Assembly: GCA_943324415.2 (NCBI GenBank)
Contig: CALPLN020000002.1
Coordinates: 1 to 37,572, forward strand
DNA length: 37,572 nt
Direction of reading: 5' to 3'
Origin: Sediminibacterium ginsengisoli
Lineage (GTDB): Bacteria > Bacteroidota > Bacteroidia > Chitinophagales > Chitinophagaceae
Within the stretch, counting starts at the first letter, position 1. Every line of letters starts with the position of its first letter. The translations under genes and the position numbers were made by a program. Shown here piece by piece: positions 8,792 through 15,178 of the stretch. Under the pieces are notes generated by a model. That model saw only the letters and a list, made by a program, of their open reading frames with translations, ran no database searches and had not been told where the DNA came from.

Positions 8792-8835
8792 TTGACGACA
8801 ATCAAATCTGCAAATTTGTAGAACTACTAATTTTC
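8792..8835 (+). promoter_or_regulatory. CRP/FNR-like operator plus -7 element for the 8853 gene
   Basis: TTGAC-gaca-ATCAA (8792-8805) is followed after exactly 22 bp by TAATTTTC (8828-8835), a 7/8 match to TAnnTTTG. The predicted transcript start near 8840 leaves a 13-nt leader before the ATG at 8853. The spacing equals that of the hsp20, usp and capsule promoters. Reversed, the site reads TTGAT-tgtc-GTCAA. Confidence 0.6.
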
Positions 8836-8852
8836 ATTTTTAATTGAAACTT

Positions 8853-9314
8853 ATGTCTACAATCCTTGCAGAATCATATTTATTGGAGTTGAAAGCTTGG
8901 CTAAAAATTATTTCATTTTATAAAAATCAAATAGAAGTTTTTAAGCATAAATTATTTCAAGCTGTAAAAGTACCAGTCTTAATTAAAGATAGCGCAAGGG
9001 TAGAAGCCTATCAAGTGCACTTAATCGCATTTCAAGATTTTCTGTTTGAAATAGAAGAGTCAATACTAAGTCAAATTGAAGAAATTGATGTGAAATATAT
9101 GTTTGATGATATGCAAAAAAATGAAGCAATAGAACATCGTCAGATCTTGCTTAGGTATAAACTGTATACTGCAGAAAAAAAATACCTAAGTTTTAGAGAA
9201 GTCTTATCACAATATCTAATCAGTATTTTTGAACTTGTTATACTCGCTAAATTAAATAATCGCTTACCTGATTTGCGTTCTACTGGCAGAAGGCCTACAA
9301 ATATTACAGTTTAA
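8853..9314 (+). CDS. Uncharacterised helical protein in the stress block
   Basis: I do not recognise this 153-residue protein. It is rich in Leu, Ile, Glu and Lys and should be almost all alpha-helical: a first long helix around SYLLELKAWLKIISFYKNQI, a middle EIEESILSQIEEIDVKYMFD, and a last one around YLISIFELVILAKLNN, then a basic tail (LRSTGRRPTNITV). There is no signal peptide and no metal-binding Cys or His cluster. I chose the ATG at 8853 rather than a TTG at 8844, because the predicted transcript starts near 8840. It has its own CRP/FNR-like promoter, is divergent from dodecin, and its last 51 bp overlap the 3' end of nrdJ on the other strand. The context suggests a small stress-induced cytosolic protein. 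Confidence 0.75.
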   Translation: MSTILAESYLLELKAWLKIISFYKNQIEVFKHKLFQAVKVPVLIKDSARVEAYQVHLIAFQDFLFEIEESILSQIEEIDVKYMFDDMQKNEAIEHRQILLRYKLYTAEKKYLSFREVLSQYLISIFELVILAKLNNRLPDLRSTGRRPTNITV

Positions 9315-11036
9315 GTCCTCTTCGGATACGCCTATATTGAGCACTTGTTTATTTTTTGAATTATATCTAAATATACTTATGCCCTTTGCCTTCCAGAAAT
9401 ATGCTGTACTGAATATGGCAGCAACTTCTTGAATGCTACTCGTTTCTGGTAAATTGATCGTTTTTGAAACCCCATTATCAGTGTATTTCTGAAATGCCAA
9501 TTGGTGTTTTAAATGCCATTCAGGTGTAATTTCTTGAGCAGTTTTAAATAGATTTCTGATGGCTACAGGAATTTCAGAAATATAAGCAATTGAACCATAT
9601 TTTAGTACTTTGCTCATGATATCAGAACTGTAAAGCTTTTGCTTATTTAGAGTCGCAATAAACTTTTTATTTACGTGCTCGAATATGGTTTCTTCTAAAA
9701 TATGTTTCTGTTCATAAGCTAAAGCAAAAATAGGTTCTATAGACGAACTTACGTTGGCTATGATGGATATGCTCCCTGTTGGGGCTATGCTTGTTCTAGT
9801 TGCATTGCGCATCGGCATATCTGGTGCGAAAATGCTTTTATTCCAATCTGGGAAACTGCCCCTTTCTCTAGCCAATGCAGCTGAAGCTTCTTTCGCCTTT
9901 TCGTTTATAAATTGCATTATTTTCTCTCCTAATAGGACTGCTTTATCCGAGTCGTAAGGAATCTCAAGTTCTATCAGTACATCCGCCCAGCCCATTACAC
10001 CCAGTCCAATTTTACGACTCTTTAGTGAGGTATTTTTTATCTCAGGAGTAGGATAAGTGTTTATTTCAATAACGTCATCTAAAAATCGGACGGCAGTCAC
10101 TATCGATTCCTCTAACATCCTCCAATGAATCTCCTTAAAACCATTGTTGTCTTTTAGAAATTTAATTAAGTTTAATGAACCAAGATTACAAGATTCATAA
10201 GGCATTAATGGCACTTCGCCACATGGATTGGTTGCATTCATTTTACCTATAGCTTGCAAGGGGTTCTGTTCGTTAATGGTGTCTATAAATAACAATCCAG
10301 GGTCTCCAGTAGACCAGGCAGACTGAATAATTTTATGCCATAAACTTTTTGCATCTACTCTTTTCTCTACATTTTTATAATTTGGGTGAATCAATGGCCA
10401 TTCGTCATTTTTTTCAACTGCTTGCATGAATGCATCAGTGATAGCGATGGAAAGATTAAAATTATTTAGAGCAGACGACTGTTCTTTAGCCTCTATGAAT
10501 GCTTCAATATCAGGATGATTGATGTCTAATATCGCCATATTGGCGCCCCTCCTTCTACCTGATTGTTTAACCCCTTCTGTTAAAGCATCAAAATCTTCTA
10601 TAATTGATAATGGGCCGGATAGATGTCTGCAAATGGAATAGGCGTAATCGTTCTTTGGCGAAATCTTTGAAAAGTTAAATCCAACTCCTCCACCACTAGA
10701 TTGGATTAGTTTTGCATATTTAAAGCTATCATGAATACTTTGCATTGAATCAAAAATGGGCAGCACAAAGCAGGCACTAAGTTGTTGCGCTGTACTTCCT
10801 GCATTCATTAATGTGGGAGAATTGGGTAAAAAAATTAAGTTAGATAGACAGGCGTAAAATTTACTTTCCCATAATTCGGCTTGATCTTTTCCGCCCCATT
10901 GGTATTCTGCATGGGCAATGGATTTTGCAACTCTTTTGAAGAGTTGATCAGGGGATTCAATGATTTCCCCATATCCATCTTTTAATAGGTATCTTTTTTT
11001 TAACAGATATTGACTATGCTCTGATAGATCATTCAT
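9264..11036 (-). CDS. nrdJ: Adenosylcobalamin-dependent (class II) ribonucleotide reductase
   Basis: Reduces ribonucleotides to deoxyribonucleotides with a radical generated from adenosylcobalamin, so it works with or without oxygen. Visible features: no ATP-cone domain; LPNSPTLMNAG leader; Cys89 in LSACFVLP and Cys283 in YESCNLGSLNL as the active-site redox pair; Asn270-x-Cys272-x-Glu274 (NPCGE) as the catalytic triad; RTSIAPTGSISIIANVSSSI as the phosphate-binding segment. The C-terminus has a Cys-x2-Cys (CNIC) close to the end, as expected for re-reduction by thioredoxin. At 590 residues it is on the short side for the family. It is the last gene of a four-gene operon (13 nt or less between genes) headed by a universal stress protein. 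Its stop codon lies inside the convergent 8853 gene. Confidence 0.94.
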   Translation of the reverse strand: MNDLSEHSQYLLKKRYLLKDGYGEIIESPDQLFKRVAKSIAHAEYQWGGKDQAELWESKFYACLSNLIFLPNSPTLMNAGSTAQQLSACFVLPIFDSMQSIHDSFKYAKLIQSSGGGVGFNFSKISPKNDYAYSICRHLSGPLSIIEDFDALTEGVKQSGRRRGANMAILDINHPDIEAFIEAKEQSSALNNFNLSIAITDAFMQAVEKNDEWPLIHPNYKNVEKRVDAKSLWHKIIQSAWSTGDPGLLFIDTINEQNPLQAIGKMNATNPCGEVPLMPYESCNLGSLNLIKFLKDNNGFKEIHWRMLEESIVTAVRFLDDVIEINTYPTPEIKNTSLKSRKIGLGVMGWADVLIELEIPYDSDKAVLLGEKIMQFINEKAKEASAALARERGSFPDWNKSIFAPDMPMRNATRTSIAPTGSISIIANVSSSIEPIFALAYEQKHILEETIFEHVNKKFIATLNKQKLYSSDIMSKVLKYGSIAYISEIPVAIRNLFKTAQEITPEWHLKHQLAFQKYTDNGVSKTINLPETSSIQEVAAIFSTAYFWKAKGISIFRYNSKNKQVLNIGVSEEDLNCNICRPSASRTQIR

Positions 11037-11048
11037 TGTAATGGGATA

Positions 11049-12146
11049 TTAATAATACTGTATGAGCACAATTTTTTGGTAATCTTTTAATACATCTTCG
11101 TCAACAAATTCAACAATTCCGCCTGTAGCTAATGTTTTCTCAATCACATCATCAACTGCGTCTTTGATATAAAGATCATTATGCAATACGTCGTCGTAGT
11201 CAAATATGATTTCTTTTTTAGCTCCCTGTCTTGCCGGATAAACATAGTTTTTTTCAATAATTAAATGTTTTCCCTTCTTTTCTGTCGCCCTTCTCCAGAC
11301 TTCTTTTATCCCTACTGCTAATGTTTTATTGCCCATTGCATCATCAATCACTTTGATTAGATCTTCCTTCTTTTGTTTATTCCATTTTGTAACATAGGGC
11401 TCTACTAGATCTAGTAGCTGTGGTTCTGTATATTCTTCATAATTCCCATGGATATATTCGGTGATATACTTTTTGTGGTGGCTTACTTGTTTAAAGTGTC
11501 CAATGGTTTTTGGTGTACCCATAAAAAAAACTGGAATATTGTACTGGAGTATGATCTGTTTTAATTGAATATCTATATTGTGTAGAAATTTATCCAATTG
11601 GTTTTCTTTAATTTTTGACTCATCAGAAAAATTGGCCACTTTTTCAGGCATATCGTGATATAGCCCATCAATATCAACTGCTTTTATGCTTTCCAATTTT
11701 AATAAGCTATTTGTATTCCCAAGATAAAAAGTACCCGCCTTGCTACTAATGATCATTAAGATGTATTTATGAATCTCTTTTTTAGCATAGACTAAATCTC
11801 TAATTTCAAAAGAGTCATCAATCACGATCCTGTCTTCAAGAGGCATATCCAAATAATAAAATTTTTCTAAAATAGGGGACACAAAAATGGCAATACTTTT
11901 GGTTACTTTAGTATAGTCGATTTCTGAAATGACATGCTTCAGTTTTTTAATGACAGGGTTTGCTATACTTTTAGGGTAGGTCTTTAGCAGTTCTGCACTT
12001 GTTTTATGGACCATCACTTTTAAGTGACCAGTTATTTCCTTTTGAGGATTTACTTGTATATCTACAGATATTATAATCGATATACTAGGATAGTAGCTTT
12101 CTGTTAATATCAAGTCTGAATAAGATTCTGATTGCATTGTTTTCAT
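11049..12146 (-). CDS. baeRF-type protein (bacterial archaeo-eukaryotic release factor-like)
   Basis: A 365-residue cytosolic protein whose layout matches the baeRF family, distant bacterial relatives of eRF1/Pelota domains thought to act in ribosome hibernation or rescue. Supporting segments: AIFVSPILEKFYYLDMPLED, then YILMIISSKAGTFYLGN (the sub-domain start typical of the family), NIPVFFMGTPKTIGHFKQVS, and a C-terminal DDVIEKTLATGGIVEFVDED resembling the release-factor-like last domain. Such proteins are sometimes mislabelled in annotation. It sits between the PEBP-like gene and nrdJ with 12-nt gaps on both sides, in an operon headed by a universal stress protein. That fits a role in dormant or stressed cells. 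The family call is from memory of sequence patterns, so moderate confidence. Confidence 0.65.
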   Translation of the reverse strand: MKTMQSESYSDLILTESYYPSISIIISVDIQVNPQKEITGHLKVMVHKTSAELLKTYPKSIANPVIKKLKHVISEIDYTKVTKSIAIFVSPILEKFYYLDMPLEDRIVIDDSFEIRDLVYAKKEIHKYILMIISSKAGTFYLGNTNSLLKLESIKAVDIDGLYHDMPEKVANFSDESKIKENQLDKFLHNIDIQLKQIILQYNIPVFFMGTPKTIGHFKQVSHHKKYITEYIHGNYEEYTEPQLLDLVEPYVTKWNKQKKEDLIKVIDDAMGNKTLAVGIKEVWRRATEKKGKHLIIEKNYVYPARQGAKKEIIFDYDDVLHNDLYIKDAVDDVIEKTLATGGIVEFVDEDVLKDYQKIVLIQYY

Positions 12147-12158
12147 GCTGTATTACAT

Positions 12159-12632
12159 TTAATTTCTTTTATAGAGACCAACCAATGTTCCAAATGCTAG
12201 TATATGAGGCGACATTGCTTTTTCTAATTGGTATTTTGTACAATTGGTATCGAGGTTGAATAAAAAGGTATCGAGTGCATAAACTTTATAATGATAATGG
12301 TGAGTTCCATTAGGCGGACATGGGCCACAATATTTATGCATACCAAAATCATTGATGCCCTGTTTGGCCCTAATTTTATTCGGTTTTATGCTTGTTTTAG
12401 GGTGAATATTCCATGCTACCCAATGCACCCAAGTGCCAACTAGGCCATCAGGATCATCTACAATGATTGCTAAGCTTTTAGTATCGGCGGGCAATCTGCT
12501 TATATTGATTTCTGGAAGTTCATTGATGCCATCACAAGTATACTGCTCTGGAATGAAAGAATTTGGCGTAAAAGCAGGACTTGTTACCTCTAGTGTAGTA
12601 GTATTGGTTGCTATAGATAAGTTGGCTAGCAT
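12159..12632 (-). CDS. YbhB/YbcL family phosphatidylethanolamine-binding-like protein
   Basis: A 157-residue protein of the bacterial PEBP (Raf kinase inhibitor-like) family. The ligand-pocket motifs are clear: FIPEQYTCDGINELPEI, AIIVDDPDGLVGTWVHWVAW (DPD and the HW pair), and CGPCPPNGTHHYHYKVYALD. No signal peptide is evident, so it is probably cytosolic. The biochemical role of bacterial members is poorly defined. It is the second gene of the stress operon, 10 nt after the universal stress protein gene and 12 nt before the baeRF-like gene. Confidence 0.95.
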   Translation of the reverse strand: MLANLSIATNTTTLEVTSPAFTPNSFIPEQYTCDGINELPEINISRLPADTKSLAIIVDDPDGLVGTWVHWVAWNIHPKTSIKPNKIRAKQGINDFGMHKYCGPCPPNGTHHYHYKVYALDTFLFNLDTNCTKYQLEKAMSPHILAFGTLVGLYKRN

Positions 12633-12642
12633 TTTATATAAT

Positions 12643-13473
12643 TTAGCTTCTATTTGCTATGAATACAGGTATTGCGTGTTCTTGAATTAAGTCACTTACA
12701 AAGCTCTTGTGAAATAACGACCCCAATCCAGTTCTTCCATAAGCTCCGCTTATTAATAAGGCGTTCTTTCTTTCTAAAAATAGACTGTTGAAATAAGCAT
12801 TTGGCGCAGCGTTATTTTTGAAAATAGTTAAATCATTAAAATGTTTTACTGCAAATTCTTCTAGTAAAATCTGATCAGGTATTTCATGTTTTTCGTCTTC
12901 CTTAGAATACACCACAATTGTTTTATGATTTGCTAATTCTGGAAATAAATAAGCGAATTGTTTAATTGCAAACATGGAATCCTTAGTTCCATCATAGGCT
13001 ATGATATTACATTTAGGAAATACATACTGCTCAGGAATTACCAATGCGGGGCACTCTATCTCTTTTAATGTTTCCACTAAATATTCGGATACTTTATTAA
13101 CTCCATAATCTTTGTAGAATGTTTCAGATCCAAGCAGCATTAAATCTGCAAATCTAGACTCTTTAATGAGTGTTGCTATAGACGAGTCGTCATAGTCTTT
13201 ATGTATTTTATATTCAATATCATTGTTTTGACATTCTTTTTCAAATTTTTCAATGACTTGTTTTATCTCATCGGCGTCTACATCTTCAATTAATGGTATA
13301 AAATAGGTGGAACCAATACCTTCGCCAGCATAATTCCATAATCTAGCATAATCCTTTTTGGGAATAAACACACCTGTTAATGCAATTTTGCTTCTTTCGT
13401 TTAATGATTTTACAAATTCCATAGCGCCTTTAGAGTAATTCGTGCCATCAATTGCTAATAAGATTTTTTTCAT
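12643..13473 (-). CDS. Universal stress protein, tandem-domain
   Basis: A 276-residue protein with two UspA folds. The first begins MKKILLAIDGTNYSKGAMEF and reaches ADLMLLGSETFYKDYG near residue 140. The second begins around CNIIAYDGTKDSMFAIKQF and ends ALLISGAYGRTGLGSLFHKS, close to the ATP-binding signature G-x2-G-x9-G-S/T but with Lys in place of the last Gly. Universal stress proteins bind adenine nucleotides and act in growth arrest and hypoxia. It is the first gene of the operon that ends with nrdJ. Its promoter has a CRP/FNR-like site (13536-13549) 22 bp from a perfect TAnnTTTG on the minus strand. Confidence 0.93.
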   Translation of the reverse strand: MKKILLAIDGTNYSKGAMEFVKSLNERSKIALTGVFIPKKDYARLWNYAGEGIGSTYFIPLIEDVDADEIKQVIEKFEKECQNNDIEYKIHKDYDDSSIATLIKESRFADLMLLGSETFYKDYGVNKVSEYLVETLKEIECPALVIPEQYVFPKCNIIAYDGTKDSMFAIKQFAYLFPELANHKTIVVYSKEDEKHEIPDQILLEEFAVKHFNDLTIFKNNAAPNAYFNSLFLERKNALLISGAYGRTGLGSLFHKSFVSDLIQEHAIPVFIANRS

Positions 13474-13505
13474 AATTATATATATTTTAATGAATCTACC
13501 GTCTA

Positions 13506-13549
13506 CAAACTTATGTTGCTTGTTTTCTTAATACAATGACGATCATCAA
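13506..13549 (-). promoter_or_regulatory. CRP/FNR-like operator plus -7 element for the usp-nrdJ operon
   Basis: On the minus strand TTGAT-gatc-GTCAT (13549-13536) is followed after exactly 22 bp by TAAGTTTG (13513-13506), a perfect TAnnTTTG. A start near 13501 would give a leader of about 27 nt before the ATG at 13473. The geometry equals class II CRP/FNR activation. Confidence 0.75.
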
Positions 13550-13616
13550 ATCTTTTACTGATTCTCATTAGTATTAGGATATATGATTAAGTAAGAATTT
13601 CAAATCATATCCTTTT

Positions 13617-13660
13617 TTGATCATGGTCATTTGATTACTTTTCAACTAAAAGTAGTTTTG
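13617..13660 (+). promoter_or_regulatory. CRP/FNR-like operator plus -7 element for hsp20
   Basis: TTGAT-catg-GTCAT (13617-13630) is followed after exactly 22 bp by TAGTTTTG (13653-13660), a perfect TAnnTTTG. A start near 13665 leaves about 24 nt before the ATG at 13689. It mirrors the usp site 81 bp away. Between the two lies a bulged inverted repeat (13577-13588 with 13603-13612) of unknown meaning. Confidence 0.75.
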
Positions 13661-13688
13661 ATGATTATTTAAAATTTAAAATTATTTT

Positions 13689-14132
13689 ATGACAAATTCA
13701 TTGGCAAGGCAGGCAAGCATGATGCCCACAATTTTTGACGATTTAGTAAATCCCTGGACAGATTTGTTAAGTAATTTTCGACTGAGCGCTAATAATTTTT
13801 CGGTGCCAGCAGTAAACATTACCACTCAAAACGGAGACTATAAAATCTCTATGGCAGTACCTGGCATGAAAAAAGACGATTTCAAGATTGACTTTGATGA
13901 CAATCTTTTAACCATTAGTTGTTCTAAAGAGGAGTCCAACGAAGACAAAAACGAAAGATTTACTAGAAAAGAATACAATTATTCTTCTTTTAGCAGAACC
14001 TTTACGATACCGAACGAAGTAAATGCCGACAAGATTGATGCCCACTACGAAAATGGTGTATTAAGTATCAAGCTTCCGTCTAGGGAAGAGTTTAAAAAAA
14101 TTACTGCATCCAAGCACATTCCTATTAAGTAA
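13689..14132 (+). CDS. Hsp20/alpha-crystallin family small heat shock protein
   Basis: A 147-residue ATP-independent chaperone that holds unfolding proteins. The alpha-crystallin domain spans about residues 40-135: VNITTQNGDYKISMAVPGMK, then FDDNLLTISCSKEE, SFSRTFTIPNEVNADKIDAH, and the conserved YENGVLSIKLP. The C-terminal IPI is the I-x-I/V anchor used for oligomer assembly. It is a single gene divergent from the usp operon, with its own CRP/FNR-like promoter and a strong terminator 31 bp after the stop. Control by that site fits a growth-arrest or low-oxygen role rather than a classical heat-shock one. Confidence 0.96.
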   Translation: MTNSLARQASMMPTIFDDLVNPWTDLLSNFRLSANNFSVPAVNITTQNGDYKISMAVPGMKKDDFKIDFDDNLLTISCSKEESNEDKNERFTRKEYNYSSFSRTFTIPNEVNADKIDAHYENGVLSIKLPSREEFKKITASKHIPIK

Positions 14133-14162
14133 CCAATCTCCAATAACACTGTTTGCTCAATG

Positions 14163-14191
14163 GCCCAAGACAACTTGTTTTGGGCTTTTTT
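14163..14191 (+). terminator. Rho-independent terminator after hsp20
   Basis: GCCCAAGACA (14163-14172) pairs with TGTTTTGGGC (14176-14185), a 10-bp stem with one G-T pair and a 3-nt loop, followed by six T (14186-14191). It separates hsp20 from the capsule promoter. Confidence 0.9.
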
Positions 14192-14289
14192 GATTGCTAA
14201 ATTAATTCAGCTAGTCAGTAGATATACTGAAGCATTGTTTATGATCAGTTTTATATATATAAAATTAATGACTACAATTATGTTCAGTT

Positions 14290-14333
14290 TTGATTTAGGT
14301 CAGTTTATATATTTTTCATCATGACTAAGTTTG
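14290..14333 (+). promoter_or_regulatory. CRP/FNR-like operator plus -7 element for the capsule operon
   Basis: TTGAT-ttag-GTCAG (14290-14303, one mismatch to the pattern) is followed after exactly 22 bp by TAAGTTTG (14326-14333), a perfect TAnnTTTG. A start near 14338 gives a leader of about 30 nt before the ATG at 14368. A related AT-rich stretch, TCAGTTTTATATATAT, begins at 14245 and resembles TCAGTTTATATATTTT at 14300. Confidence 0.7.
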
Positions 14334-14367
14334 TTCTCCGATATCATTTTATCTAACAATCATAGCA

Positions 14368-15171
14368 ATGACATATAAAATCAAAAATATATTTATCTAT
14401 TTAACCATGCTAATATCAATGGTATCTTGTGTTTCAAGTAAACCAACAACCTATTTTAACAATGCTTCAGATACCTTATTGGTTCATAATGCATTAAAAA
14501 ATAGTACAAATCATAAGGCTTTAACAATCCAAAAAAATGACATTTTAAATATTTCAATTTCAAGCCTAAATCAAGACGCATCTGCCATTTTTAATACAAC
14601 CAACAATTATGTGTTTACCTCCTCTACCAGTTCGGGGTCAAATACACAGTTAAGTGGTTACCTGGTTAATGAGGATGGCATGATCCACCTTCCAATTTTA
14701 GGAAATATAAAGGCAATAGGGTTAACAAAGAATGAGTTGACGAATAGTATTAAGCAAATTATTATTGAAAAAAGATTATTAATGGATCCAATCGTGAATA
14801 TTAGGCATGTCAACTATGAGGTGACTGTATTGGGGGAAGTGGGCAAACCTTCGGTTATATCTGTTCCAAATGAAAATATATCATTACTAAAGGCCATTGG
14901 GTTAGCTGGAGATATTACGATTTATGGAAGAAAAGACAATGTATTGCTAATTAGAGAATCAGATGAGATAAAACAAATCAAGTATATCGATCTAAACTCT
15001 AAGGACTTTCTACAATCCCCTTATTATTATCTACAACCAAATGACATTATCTATGTTGAATCTAACAAAAATAAGGTGGCTAGTGTGGGCAGAGGTACGA
15101 GATTATTGCCAGTCTTTTTATCTGGCCTATCAGTTGTTATTTTATTAGTTGATCGTGTTTTTTATCAATAA
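14368..15171 (+). CDS. Polysaccharide export outer-membrane lipoprotein (Wza-like)
   Basis: A 267-residue capsule export protein. The N-terminus is a lipoprotein signal with the lipobox SMVSC (Cys about residue 22). The polysaccharide export (Poly_export) domain starts near QKNDILNISISSLNQDASAIF and includes GYLVNEDGMIHLPILGNIKA. An SLBB domain follows with VLGEVGKPSVISVPNENISL and AIGLAGDITIYGRKDNVLLI. A C-terminal hydrophobic segment (LLPVFLSGLSVVILLVDRVF) matches Bacteroidota members. It is the first gene of the capsule operon and partners the co-polymerase 7 nt downstream to carry polymer across the outer membrane. Confidence 0.95.
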   Translation: MTYKIKNIFIYLTMLISMVSCVSSKPTTYFNNASDTLLVHNALKNSTNHKALTIQKNDILNISISSLNQDASAIFNTTNNYVFTSSTSSGSNTQLSGYLVNEDGMIHLPILGNIKAIGLTKNELTNSIKQIIIEKRLLMDPIVNIRHVNYEVTVLGEVGKPSVISVPNENISLLKAIGLAGDITIYGRKDNVLLIRESDEIKQIKYIDLNSKDFLQSPYYYLQPNDIIYVESNKNKVASVGRGTRLLPVFLSGLSVVILLVDRVFYQ

Positions 15172-15178
15172 TACAATT

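Noticed and set aside
8844..8852. TTG start for the helical unknown gene
   Set aside because: It adds three residues only, and the ATG at 8853 fits the predicted transcript start better.
13577..13612. Terminator in the usp/hsp20 intergenic region
   Set aside because: The bulged inverted repeat is followed by six T, but it stands between two divergent promoters where no transcript needs to end.
15149..15178. Upstream TTG start for the Wzc-like gene
   Set aside because: It lies inside the export lipoprotein gene, and the ATG at 15179 is well placed 7 nt after that gene's stop.
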